Shown piece after piece: positions 32,756 to 42,976 of a stretch of DNA of 64,000 nt (the first letter of the stretch is position 1; each line of letters starts with the position of its first letter). Both the position numbers and the translations under genes were made by a program. The DNA lies in contig RPFO01000256.1 in assembly GCA_009746045.1 (NCBI GenBank), positions 952,429-1,016,428 on the forward strand, read 5' to 3'. Under the pieces are notes generated by a model. It was not told where the DNA came from. It was given only the letters and a program-made list of their open reading frames with translations, and did no database searches. The stretch is from Mesostigma viride. Its lineage: Eukaryota > Streptophyta > Mesostigmatophyceae > Mesostigmatales > Mesostigmataceae.

Positions 32756-35700
32756 TTAGGTGGAGGGCAATTTCAAAATAGCCCGCCAGGCCCGAGGGGG
32801 GCAGGCGGCCATGGCCCGAAGAATAACCTCAGGCAGCTGCACCTCCAAACTGCGGTGCAAGCCCACATAATGGGCAACCGTGGAGCTGCTAAGCCAGCGC
32901 CCCCGGCCCTGGATGTCCCCCATGCTGCGACCCGCGAGGAAATCGTGAGTGGCACCTCCATGCCGCAGCCCGTGAATGGTGAAAATCTGGGCGACCCCCA
33001 AGGCCTGACTCGCAGCCTGCCAAATGCGCCGGAATTGCGGGTAGGTGAAAGGGAACACGGCCTCCCAAGCGTGCTTACCCGCGATGCAGTGACGGAGGAT
33101 GGTTTCAGACATCACATCTTCTACCACCACTGACTGAGTCTTGCCCTTAGAGGTCTTGGTAGACCTCAGCAGTAGGGCGCCCCGTTGAGCCGGCCCAAGC
33201 CGAACGTCAGGCTGGAGGCGCACATGGCCAACACGGAGGTTCAGCGCCTCCGAGATTCGCAGGTAATGGCGGAACACGATGACAACCAGCAGGCCCGCAA
33301 GGCGCTGACCTTGCATGACCATCGTGCTGGCAAGTGCAAACGCCGCCTCCCATGGAATGGGAGGAGGGGCACGGGGGGGCACAAGTGTTTTCCACCCAGC
33401 GAGGACGCCACGGGCCAAGTCCCACCGCTTCACCATACCGGGATAATAAAGTTGCAACCCCATCAAGGCATTGACACACACTTGGCGGCTGTACCCCCGA
33501 AAATGAGCCCAGGCGACATACGCACAAAATGTCTCCTCAAGGGTGTCAGCTCGTGACGATGACCCGTCCGCCCGCCCACCAGCCTCCCACCAAGTCAAGA
33601 GGGAATCAAGACCACGACGGTAGGCCAGCAAAGTAGCCGGCTTTACTTTCCCCTCTAGCAATGGAAGGTAGCTAACAGGTGCAGGGGGCCCCGGGTTAGG
33701 ATGGATGCCTTCCGCGGTCAGGTCGCGCACCCAGCCTGCCAAGAAAGTCGCCATGGATTGGCCGCGAGAAACGCCATCGGCTGGTTGAAGTGCACTCGGC
33801 GTCCACACCCACTGGGAACGACTCCCCGTGGCGAGGGTCAGCGCGCACAAGCGGCGGCACTGCTTGTTGAGCTTGTGGGATGAGGACCGCCCCTTAGCCA
33901 AGCAGCCCAACGCCGCGGTGGAGTCCACCAACCTCACCACCCGCTTGCCTCGGTTTGCCAAGCTGCGCGCACTCCTCTCCACGCCCTTCACTGCAGCCCG
34001 CACCTCCTTCTCGTTGATGTGCATCCCCGGATCCCGCCAACGACTCCGGACCCCAACCCGCCATTGCTGGCTAGTGATTGCTTGTTGCGCCCGCGCGCTC
34101 AGTGGCCTAGGGCCAGCGTAGGCCACCTCACTTGGTATGAGCAAAGTCGGGTACCCCCGCACCTCTCGTGCCCTCGCCAGCTCCGTCACATCGCCCGGCT
34201 CCATGGTTGCGTACACGACACCTTGCCCGTAGGTGGACGCGTCAGATGCAACCACCTCACGGGCCAAAGGTGCGCTTCGGTCAACCCTTAGCATGGGAGC
34301 CAAGGCCAGGGCACACTCTAACTCCTCCCGCACCCCGGCCCACAGCACCCAGGATCGCTGCCCCCACCCTTGCAGGCTGATGAATTTGAAACATTGCTGC
34401 CAAATGGACAAGCAGCTGCGGCTTAACATCTGCAGCCACAACCACCGCCCCAAGACGGCAGCCAGCCCCTCGGCCGTAGCTCGGCCTCGAGTGAGTATAG
34501 CCTGCGTGTGGGCGATCACAAGGTTGAGCTGCTTGACCGTTGGTTCCAGCACGCCGTTCCGTCGGTGCACCACCCCTAGGGCTTCTAGCTCGTCCCCTTC
34601 CAGGCTCGCCATCTTAGTCTTCTCCTTAGACGGCACAAGGTTGTTAGGGAGGTAGCCTTCCTCAATAGCGCGCGTGATGAGCTGGTTCACCGCCTCGCAG
34701 GTCCGCCCGTTGCTGGCCACCAAGTCATCAATAGTGATGGACAGCATGGGGGCAGGGGGGTTTTCCAGGTCAATCTGAAGCTCCCCGGCGCGCTCCTCCT
34801 TGTACTCGATGGCCAAGCGCAGTGGCTGGCCACACTCGTCGCGCACCAAGGTGAGCTCACCTGCGCTTGAGAGGTAGTTGACCTGGCGCCTCGGATCCAG
34901 GGCACCGGTCATGTAGAGCACCATCTCATGGATGGCCTCCCCCAGCGCCACCGCATGGGAATGTCCCATGGCCAGCACCTTGAGCACGGGCCACACCTTC
35001 CGCCTGGGCCCTGCCAGACCTACGCTAGTCGACCACACACTAGGAAGCCCTTGGTAGTCCCACCACCACTCGGGCACCTCGATGGAATAGTAGTATGACA
35101 CGAGGTCGCTCTTGGCGCAGTAGCACCAGCCTTTGATGTAGACCTCCACGAGGATGCCCAGGTGGGGTAGCAGGATCTTGGGGGGGTCCACCCACAGCAG
35201 GTTGCCCAGCTTCCTGTTGACGATGAACCGAAGCTCACCCACCCCCTTGGCCACTCCAAAGCAGCCATCCACCCACTTGGGCCGCCTCTCCCGGAACGCC
35301 ACCATGCCCACGCCCGCTGCCCGGCTCATGAGCTTGCCCCATTCAGCCATGGAGCATCCCCGGCTGGGCTTGGGCACATTCCAATACTTTGCGCTCGCCA
35401 CGACCGCTGGCTTGATGCAGTTCTCTTCGCTGGCATATATCTCCCGCCAGCTCGGCCGCATAGCCAACAGGTCGAGCAGCCGTGCCTTCCCCGCCACCTC
35501 CGCCTTTGGTAGACTCACCGCGTCCGCGCGCAGTTGTTCATACTTATTCTGCTTCCCATATATTGCATCAGCACCTTCTTGCTCCTGGCCTGTCGCAACG
35601 CCCCCTACGCGGCGACTGTGCCAGGTGCAGTGCCTCTTGACCCTCGCAAGGGCCTCCTCCCTCCCCTTAGAGCACGCCCCTCTAGGGTTAGGAGGAGGGT

Positions 35701-36199
35701 CTTGCCCCCCTCCCCACAGCCAATTAAGCCAACGCACTACCTTGCATTGCAGTGTGTACTCGCGGTGGCGGCGCGTGGCACGCTGTCGCCGGCGTGCCGA
35801 TCTCACCCTGCCCCACGCGGTGTACGCTGGCCTAAGTGGGTATGGCAGCGGGAAAAGGGAGCGGTCCCGCTGGGATTCTATTTCCCTACTTGTTGAGCCT
35901 TGCTGAGCTTGTCCAAGAGGATGGCAGTTTGGAGAGCTGCCTTGACAGCCGGGGTGGCTGACAGTGCAGCCTCCTCCCCCAATGGCAGGAGGTGGCTGGC
36001 CACCTTCCACCCCCCCCCTCCTTGCCCTTCCACCTGCAGCAAGGCCGCCACCACCCTCATTAGGTACTCCATGCCCACAAGCTCCCCGGCTGCTGAGCCC
36101 AGCTCCTTGAGAAGGGTGTCCATGGCCAATGCAATGTTCATGACAATTTTCCTGTTCTCCATGTTCCGCCAATTTCCAGGCTTTACCGTCATGACCCAC
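32756..36199 (-). CDS. pol: DIRS Pol: RT, RNase H, 2A-like motif, tyrosine recombinase
   Basis: Open for 1147 codons; the first ~107 overlap the Gag-like ORF in another frame and are probably not native, so the real start lies near or after 35878. RT: first catalytic Asp in AKSDLVSYYY (~365), IDD box in SITIDDLVAS (~491). RNase H: VVASDASTYG (~653) and VRLVDSTAALG (~758), ending PADGVSRG. A short GIHPNPGP motif (~831-838) resembles a 2A ribosome-skipping site and lies exactly between RNase H and the recombinase. Tyrosine recombinase: Arg ~982 (HYLRISEAL), HGLRH (~1076-1080), GRW (~1100) and Tyr ~1111 (VAHYVG). The protein copies the RNA and inserts a circular intermediate. No methylase domain seen. 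Confidence 0.92.
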   Translation of the reverse strand: MGHDGKAWKLAEHGEQENCHEHCIGHGHPSQGAGLSSRGACGHGVPNEGGGGLAAGGRARRGGVEGGQPPPAIGGGGCTVSHPGCQGSSPNCHPLGQAQQGSTSREIESQRDRSLFPLPYPLRPAYTAWGRVRSARRRQRATRRHREYTLQCKVVRWLNWLWGGGQDPPPNPRGACSKGREEALARVKRHCTWHSRRVGGVATGQEQEGADAIYGKQNKYEQLRADAVSLPKAEVAGKARLLDLLAMRPSWREIYASEENCIKPAVVASAKYWNVPKPSRGCSMAEWGKLMSRAAGVGMVAFRERRPKWVDGCFGVAKGVGELRFIVNRKLGNLLWVDPPKILLPHLGILVEVYIKGWCYCAKSDLVSYYYSIEVPEWWWDYQGLPSVWSTSVGLAGPRRKVWPVLKVLAMGHSHAVALGEAIHEMVLYMTGALDPRRQVNYLSSAGELTLVRDECGQPLRLAIEYKEERAGELQIDLENPPAPMLSITIDDLVASNGRTCEAVNQLITRAIEEGYLPNNLVPSKEKTKMASLEGDELEALGVVHRRNGVLEPTVKQLNLVIAHTQAILTRGRATAEGLAAVLGRWLWLQMLSRSCLSIWQQCFKFISLQGWGQRSWVLWAGVREELECALALAPMLRVDRSAPLAREVVASDASTYGQGVVYATMEPGDVTELARAREVRGYPTLLIPSEVAYAGPRPLSARAQQAITSQQWRVGVRSRWRDPGMHINEKEVRAAVKGVERSARSLANRGKRVVRLVDSTAALGCLAKGRSSSHKLNKQCRRLCALTLATGSRSQWVWTPSALQPADGVSRGQSMATFLAGWVRDLTAEGIHPNPGPPAPVSYLPLLEGKVKPATLLAYRRGLDSLLTWWEAGGRADGSSSRADTLEETFCAYVAWAHFRGYSRQVCVNALMGLQLYYPGMVKRWDLARGVLAGWKTLVPPRAPPPIPWEAAFALASTMVMQGQRLAGLLVVIVFRHYLRISEALNLRVGHVRLQPDVRLGPAQRGALLLRSTKTSKGKTQSVVVEDVMSETILRHCIAGKHAWEAVFPFTYPQFRRIWQAASQALGVAQIFTIHGLRHGGATHDFLAGRSMGDIQGRGRWLSSSTVAHYVGLHRSLEVQLPEVILRAMAACPPRAWRAILKLPST

Positions 36200-36933
36200 G
36201 ACCGGATTCCCATCCCATTGTCGCTGGCGTCCTCCAACACCCCCGGCAGCACCCGCTCCGAAACCCGATATTTCACGCTCTTGGCTCGGCTTGGCAGCGC
36301 CACCCCTTTCGAGGCCTTGAAGTGGCTTCCCGCCCCCTCCATTCCTCCCAGCGCTGCCTTCAAACCTTGCATGAATTTCTCGGCTGCGACCTCCCCCTCC
36401 TCGTCCTCCTCGTCGTCCTGATTTTCGGTTTCCGGAGGTGCCCCAACGAATGTCGCCAACCTCGCCCTCATTTCCTTTCCGACAGCCCCCCCACCTGCCG
36501 AAACCTTGGCCGCGCCTTTCGGCTTGGCCATTTTTCGCTGCGCAGGTGTCGTTGGTGGCAGCGCCTGATCCTCCTCCTCGTCCGCCGCGAGATCTGCCAC
36601 GGCCAGCAGTTTTGCCACCAACGTTCCGTTTGGGTCACGTGCGTCCAACACGTCGCCAACATCAACGTGATCGGCCAGCAACTGCACGACAGACTTCAGC
36701 TGGCTCGAGCTCCACGAGCTGGCGTCCGTCACCCAGTCCTCGGCACCGAAGACCTGCTCGACTGCCCCCACCGCCTCTGCGGGGCTGATGCACTTGGCGA
36801 GCAGAGTGGCGAGCTGCTTCTTTTTGGCGCTGAAGGCGACTGGCGCGTGACTGGCGGCAGCAGCCCGCGGTGTGGGCGTCCCGTCCTCCCCGCGCGCTGC
36901 CTGCCCTCCTGTAGCTTTGCGCCCCTTCGGCAT
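35878..36933 (-). CDS. gag: DIRS ORF1, Gag-like
   Basis: 351 residues from an ATG at 36933 to a stop at 35878-35880. Basic start (MPKGRKATGG), Ala-rich helical stretches, an acidic linker (ENQDDEEDEEGE), and a C-terminal helical region (MGIRSWVMTVKPGNWRNMENRK...AILLDKLSKAQQ). No zinc knuckle, as is common for DIRS ORF1. It is upstream of Pol and overlaps its nominal start. Assigned from order and composition, not from a recognised domain. Confidence 0.75.
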   Translation of the reverse strand: MPKGRKATGGQAARGEDGTPTPRAAAASHAPVAFSAKKKQLATLLAKCISPAEAVGAVEQVFGAEDWVTDASSWSSSQLKSVVQLLADHVDVGDVLDARDPNGTLVAKLLAVADLAADEEEDQALPPTTPAQRKMAKPKGAAKVSAGGGAVGKEMRARLATFVGAPPETENQDDEEDEEGEVAAEKFMQGLKAALGGMEGAGSHFKASKGVALPSRAKSVKYRVSERVLPGVLEDASDNGMGIRSWVMTVKPGNWRNMENRKIVMNIALAMDTLLKELGSAAGELVGMEYLMRVVAALLQVEGQGGGGWKVASHLLPLGEEAALSATPAVKAALQTAILLDKLSKAQQVGK

Positions 36934-37020
36934 TGCTGCTCAGGGCCAAAAATGGCTCCGACAGTACAGGTTCGTCAAACCAGAGGTTCGTTTCCCCTGG
37001 CTTGCTGTCGCCGCCCTCGT

Positions 37021-37456
37021 GAAAAGAAAAGAGGCCGACCTTAGCTAGGTGGGTTTGTTTTTGTCCTTTTTTGCGTGTCATGCGGCCTTGGCCCGGACGG
37101 CATTTTTTCGCCACGCAAATGTTGCGTCTGAACAAATGACGCAATGTGGCGTTCTAATTGCCGGCAGCTTACGTAAGGCTGCCGGGGCTATTAGGTCACA
37201 TATTGCGTGAGAGAAAGAATCTAGATCTAGTTAATCACTACGCCATGAGCCAAGAAACCTAGACAGTGGCAGGTTTATATCTCAACGTAGCTCCTGCCAC
37301 CTGGCCAAGAAAAAACTGGCCAAAGCTTTGGCCACGACTGATCCGGATCAGGCCGCACCGGCCTCAAAAGGTTTGTCACGTGAACCCAATAACCTAGCTA
37401 TAGCGGCTACCCTTCCATCTCACTATAAAGAAACTATGTTCAGAGAACCACGATTC
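37021..37456 (-). repeat. DIRS split repeat A1
   Basis: 436 bp at the 5' side of the minus-strand element; copy of 32116-32549. Confidence 0.92.
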
Positions 37457-37760
37457 AATATACGACAAAAAGTATACGGGCCGTAAAGTTTACGGCCCGT
37501 ATACTTTTTGTCGTATACTTTAGTAAACTTTACTTTAGTATACGAAAAAAAGTATACGGGCCGTAAAAATTACTACCGTATACTTTTTGTCGTATACTTT
37601 AGTAAATTTTACTTTAGTATACGACAAAAAGTATACGGGCCGTAAACTTTACGGCCCGTATACTTTGTGTCGTATGCTGCAGTAAATTTACTACCGTAAA
37701 CGACACAAAGTATACGGGCCGTAACATTTACGGCAAGTATACTTTGTGTCGTATGCCTTA
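37457..37760. repeat. Left subterminal repeat array, continued
   Basis: Dense palindromic motifs: GTATACGGGCCGTAAA, its complement, and CGACAAAAAGTATACG spacers. They mirror the array at 50925-51280. In CACTA elements such subterminal repeats bind the transposase; that role is inferred here. Confidence 0.8.
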
Positions 37761-39145
37761 CAGGCCATTTTTTACGTCCACTTGGCGTCCACTAGAATTA
37801 ATGTCACGCTACGTACACGCCGCGTACACCGAACCGAGCCTAGTACGGGGCCGTAACCGAAACGGACCCCGGTTACGGTCTTGTTGTTGTTGTTGTTGTT
37901 GTTGTGTCCCACGCCGCACATGGGTAGCAGAGAATCTATACTGGCCGATACGGTTTTGTACTTGTCCCGTTCTAGGTACGGCACAGAGCGGTTGCGTGTT
38001 GTTCTTGTTCTTGTTCTTGTTCTTGTTCTTGTTCTTGTTGTTGGTTCCCACGCCGCGGAAGTTAGTTAGTTAGTTACTTGAATCCCACGCCGCGGAAGTT
38101 GTTGTTGTTGTTGTTGTGTCCCACGCCGCGGAAGTGCAGCAGAGATAAAATAGCAGAGATAAAATATTTGTCGAGGGCCGGATAGAACGGTTGCGTGTAC
38201 GGGACTGGTTTCAGGAACGCCCCCGTACCTGTGCTAGTCGAGTTTGCAGGTGGGGAGTTGTGAACCGCCGCGCCGGGCGAGAACGATTTTTCGAATTTAT
38301 CAACGATCACAAGCGTCTGCCCTTGCAACGCTTGCCTCATAATTAGCCGGCCATGCCGATTTGCAGTCGCCAGCCGGTCAGTAGTGGTGAAAGAATATTT
38401 GGACTAAAAAAGAATCGCGGGCTTATTGCGCCTGAAGAAGAAGAAAGCCAAAGGCGCATTAGAACAAGCCTTTGGAGCCGCAGTTTAGCATGATTGAGTT
38501 ATCATTTTTCCAGCCATCTACAGCGCTCTCTCCGATACAGCTACTAGCCTACCATGGCGTAGTCCTTAGCCAGCTACATCAATTTGTTCGTCTTTGTTCC
38601 TAAAGGAAATTGAAATTTCGTGACATCGTGCGCATGCGGCATTTCACGAAGCTACTGCAATCGCATTACGCTAAACAAAGTAAGCCAATGTTCCTAATCA
38701 GCGCCCGCATATGCATGCCACGTTTAGTCGCAAGGAGTCGCATAGACTATCTGTCTCACACTTTGTTAATCATCGCTCATTTGCTTACTGCTCCATGAGG
38801 GGAGCTGTGTACTACTGATTCTCTATCTTTTATGTATGGCAGTCGACTTATTGTCTTTTGCCATTCTTCAGGAATCCACTCGTTCCCGTCGCTTGACAGG
38901 CTACTAAAGATGCCTTTGAGTTACGCGACATTTTCGGCCTCGTTTACTCTACACCCGGCACATCTGGGCTACTCATTATGTGCCGATGTCCACTGTAAGT
39001 TATTCAAGTTTTTTGCCTTGCATGGTTGTCAGTTTTGCTGGGCAATTTCTCCCCACCGAGATCTCTTCTTTCGCTTTGGCAACGCCATGCTATTGTATGG
39101 TATGCCTTCGTGCCATGCTAGTGGGAAGGTAGGTTCACGTGCTTG
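37761..39145. other. CACTA interior: simple repeats, no gene
   Basis: GTT and CTTGTT microsatellites (about 37880, 38000, 38099) are interleaved with four copies of a CCCACGCCGCGGAAG-type motif. The remainder (38350-39145) is unique-looking sequence without a convincing frame. Confidence 0.65.
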
Positions 39146-39561
39146 TTCGTTGTCAAGAGAGGAATGCGTGTGGGTGGGTGGGTGAACGCACTTTTTCCCT
39201 GTCAAGGGAGGGATGCATGTGGGGTGGGTGAGTGCAAGTGCTTTTTCCTGTCAAAGGAGGGATGCATGTGGGGTGGGTGAGTGCAAGTGCTTGTTCCTTG
39301 TCAAGGGAGGGATGCACGTGGGGTGTGTGGTTGCACGTGCTTTTTCCTTGTCAAAGGAGGGATGCATGTGGGGTGGGTGAGTGCACGCGCTTGTTCCTTG
39401 TCAAGGGAGGGATGCATGTGGGGTGGGTGGGTGCACGCGCTTGTTCCTTGTCAAGGGAGGGGTGCATGTGCAGTAGGTGGGTGCACGTGCTTGTTTCTTG
39501 TAAAGGGAGGACTGCATGTGGGGTGGGTGGCTGCATGCGCTTGTTCCTTGTCAAGGGAGGG
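39146..39561 (+). repeat. ~48-bp minisatellite, left part
   Basis: Units of GGGTGGGTGCACGCGCTTGT-TCCTTGTCAAGGGAGGGATGCATGTG type, about 8 copies. Copia B is inserted at 39561; the array resumes at 48045. Confidence 0.93.
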
Positions 39562-39969
39562 AGTTAGCTGAGATACCTCGAGGCTGACTTGTGGCCGGAG
39601 CCACACAGGGGAACATACAGTGTGACCGGAGTTATTCTGGCGGAGACAGAATAACGGTGCCGAGCGCCGGTTGTGGCGCGACGCACACACGTGTACGCAA
39701 GTTACGTAGCTAGCAACTAGTCTAGTGGACGTTGTGCGTAGTAACGTTGCTCCAGGTCTAGAAGCCTCTAGAACCTGGACACGTGGCGGACAAGTGAGCG
39801 TAGTCCAGTTGTCCTAGGGATCTCGTGTGAGTGATGTGTCCACGACATATAATGTGTGCCCACATATGGAGTGAATAATGACAAGGAACGCCCGATCCCT
39901 GGCGTTGCTGCAGCCATCATTCTCACACTGAGTCCCCAACGTCTCCGACGTACATCTATATATCTAACT
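39562..39969 (+). repeat. 5' LTR of Copia B
   Basis: 408 bp, same as 47637-48044; contains a CATATAATGTG TATA-like stretch near 39847. Confidence 0.95.
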
Positions 39970-39979
39970 TGGATTAGAC

Positions 39980-42976
39980 ATGGCGCCGAAGAACTCGGAA
40001 GCTAAGAACAACAATGTCCGTCCCACCCTTCAGCGGGGAGGGGCAGGAAACGGTCGGGGTCGGCCTCCCGCTAACCGGGAGCCCCCCATTACCACGAGAC
40101 TGCCTTTCCCGGCGTCTCAGAGGAGAATTTCTCCTCGCAGTTCCCCACCGCGGGAGCGTGACGAAAATGTCACCTACCGCATGGTGGTGGCGGACACCCC
40201 TCGCCGGCAGCGTGAAGCTGTCGCTGCCGAGGAGTCTGCCCCCCAGGGGAACAGGGGCACCGGGACTCGCAACGAGTCCGAGGTTGCCCCGCACCTCATG
40301 CCACCCGCCCCAGGGCGACAGGTGGAAGAGGATTCCTCCTCTATGGAGGAGGGGGAGGCTTCACCCTCTCCTAGGAGAGAGGTGACCTCCGGCCAGACGA
40401 GGTCCTCGTCTGGCAACACCTCTGTCGGGAGGGCGCTGGCAGGCATGAGCCTCGGCGCGAACCCGACCCCTGCGTCCCAGGACGCAGGTGAGGTTTATGT
40501 TGACGGTTGGGGCCAGCTCCCCTTCAAGATCCCGGTGCGTAATGCACCAAATTTTCTGCCTTTCGACGGCTGGCGACTCCGCCAGCAGAGTACCCTCCCT
40601 GGCGGCTTCGTCCTGACCAAGTTCGCGGTTCAGGCGGTGGCGGCCGAGCTCCCGGAGGACGTCCATTGTCGTTTTTCGCATGTCCAGGTTGCGATTCTGA
40701 TCCGGCTGTATTCTTGGCCGTGAGACAAGGTGTAACTGCTCTCGACATGTATTCGGAGGCTCGCCAGGTGGCAGCGGCCACGGTGGTGGCCAAGCCACCT
40801 CGGCCGGCCGAGGAGATGCCAAGGATGCCACCTGTCGTGCCAGTCGGCTGGGGACCTGCGACGGCATCCCCTGGTTCGGCAGCGACATCGACTGCGTCGC
40901 AGCAGCTGGCTGCAACTGTGTCGCCCCCGGCGTCGGCGGCGACCTTGCCGGCCGCGGCATCCAAGACTGCAGCACCGGTGGGCGCCCCGTCTTCTCCAGT
41001 AGCGACAGCGACAGCGACAGCAGCAGCGACAGCGACAGCGGCAGCGACCCCTAGGCGGGCGGAGGGCAAGCGCCAGCCGCCTCCCCACGACACACCCGCC
41101 GCTGAGTCGGCACCGTCGGCATCAGCCGACAACACCAACGCCATCACCACCCACCCCCCGCGAAGGCGGGTGCTTCGGCACCCCCATCGCAGTCCCAAGC
41201 CCCCGGCAGGGCCGGCAAGGGACCTGCCACGGCCCAGGCCGTGGCAAGGGATCATCCATCTCCCCCAGGGGAGGAGGATGTGGCCATGGAGACAGCCGAG
41301 GCACGCATCCCTGGGGATGACGTCGTCTCACTCCGTGAGCCAACCCTTTGGCGCGCAGTCCAGCGCTGCGCCCAGGGTATCCAAGGGGTGGCCAGCGAGA
41401 GGCTGGACGACAGGTTGGCTGAACACACCAGCCTGTTGTGTGCGATCATCTATCATTTGCTCGATCAACCCTCGATTGAGCCGATGACCAGGAGGATGTG
41501 CGAGGCACTCCTGCCCGCCCTGCAGACCTTGCTGCGAGGCAAGAAGATCAGGGTGAACCTGGCGATGGTGGAGATGGTGCAGACGTTGCACCGGGTGTGC
41601 ATGCAGCAAGCAAGTATGTATCTCCCCACTTGGTTGCGTGTACAGACAGGTAGCCAGCAGGGGGGGACGTGCAGCAGACAAGCTCATCTAGCAGTGAGGA
41701 TAGTGATGTTTCTCTCACCCCTACCTTTGAGCAATGGGAGGCAGCTAGGGCACGCAAGAGGCAGGCACAGAGTCAGGGTGTGCAGGGGGGCATGGACATG
41801 TCATCTTCACCAGCACATGTTGTGCAGGCACCTAACCCCCCAGTGCAGCCAGCCACGCGTAGCAGGCCCTCACAGGTCTCACCTAGCATCCCAACACTGC
41901 CAATGCTGCTACATCCCCAGGCAGGTCTTCTTCTCCCTCTCCCTCTTCACCCTCTCAGGATTGGCCAGTCTATAACGAGCATAGGCCAATTGACAGGATT
42001 ATGGTGAGGGGGCTGCCAGAGGGGTATACTAGGCAGCAGGGTGCTCAGCTTCTTCTCTCTCTCAAGCTCGCTAGGGAGGAGCTGAATATCAAGAACTGGT
42101 TTGGGGCACTCATGCAGGGTGATTTCTTCCACCAATCCAATCCCTCCATCCAGCACTTGGTATCCATATATCAGCAAAGGTATCCCAGGTGGCAGGACAC
42201 AGGGTAGGGAGCCATGGGAGAATTTTCTGCGTGATCTGCATGACCTGCTGTCTGCTCCCACCACTGTTGACATGTACTCTGCGTTTAACTGGGTGAAAAC
42301 CTATAAGGTAGAAACTCAGAACTATGTAGCAGAGATCAAGAAGTGGGAACTTGCAGTGAAGGCCCACCCCGAGGTTAGCAAGCTAGATCACAAGTGGCTT
42401 GTTCATTCCCTGCTCGAGAAGCTTAACCTTGATCGTAACACCTTTGCCATGATCACCACAGGCTTGGCCACCCATTGGGAGTCGATGAAAGAGGCTCTCG
42501 ATTATGTTAAGCTAGCCCTGGGTCCACTGTGTCAGGACTCAGCCCCTCCCCCCTCTACCTCTTCCCCCCTGCTGTCAAGCGGGCCGGGGGGAGGAATCAG
42601 ATGAGGAGGGTAAGGCCAGGAAGGCCAAGGACAAGCGTCCTGTGACGCTAGGGGAGGTGAAGACTCTTATGAGTCAGTTTGTTAAGAGCCTCAAGGGCAA
42701 GGGCAAGGGCAAGGGCAAGGGCAAGGGCAAGGGGCAGGGGAAGGGGAAGGGTAGGTCATCCCCCCCAGGGGGGAACGCTAACAAGTCTTCTGGGGCTGGG
42801 TCCTCCACCCCCAAGAAGGATGTGAAATGTGTGCGTTGTGGGCGTCGTGGACACAGCAAGGACAAGTGCCACAAACACAAGGAGCACCTGCGCACCTGGA
42901 GGTGCTCTGCCACAAGTGCCTGGGACCGCCTCACGGGGACCCCGCCAAGTGCACCAAGGAGCCGTGGCAGCCCCTA
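39980..42976 (+). pseudogene. gag: Copia B gag region, several frameshifts
   Basis: The ATG at 39980 starts 10 bp after the LTR. Open stretches 39980-40723, ~40730-41487, 41241-41700, 41669-42007, 42001-42207, ~42195-42604 and 42642-42977 follow in changing frames. Features: a Pro/Arg-rich N-terminus, an Ala/Thr low-complexity tract near 41000, a helical capsid-like part (LAEHTSLLCAIIYHLLDQPS, 41420), the conserved AFNWVKTYKVETQNY part (42280), the Lys/Gly alternating tract (42690) and the CVRCGRRGHSKDKC knuckle (42826). The frame breaks just after the knuckle because one G is missing relative to copy A. Probably defective, or some changes are sequence errors. Confidence 0.78.

Larger units (their letters stand above)
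31957..37456 (-). mobile_element. PAT-type DIRS tyrosine-recombinase retrotransposon
   Basis: The split direct repeats have the A1-ORFs-B1-A2-B2 order on the minus strand: A1 37456-37021, ORFs, B1 32683-32550, A2 32549-32116, B2 32090-31957. B copies are 134 bp; A copies are 436 and 434 bp. No target duplication is seen, as expected for tyrosine-recombinase integration; TTC is shared at the flanks and at the internal B1-A2 junction and may be the crossover. The coding part holds a Gag-like ORF and an RT-RNase H-recombinase ORF, neither visibly broken, so this may be an intact element. It lies in the left subterminal region of the CACTA element. Confidence 0.93.

Noticed and set aside
35878-36199. 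First ~107 residues of the DIRS Pol frame as native N-terminus
   Set aside because: They overlap the better Gag-like frame and are Gly/Cys-rich low-complexity; Pol motifs begin well downstream.
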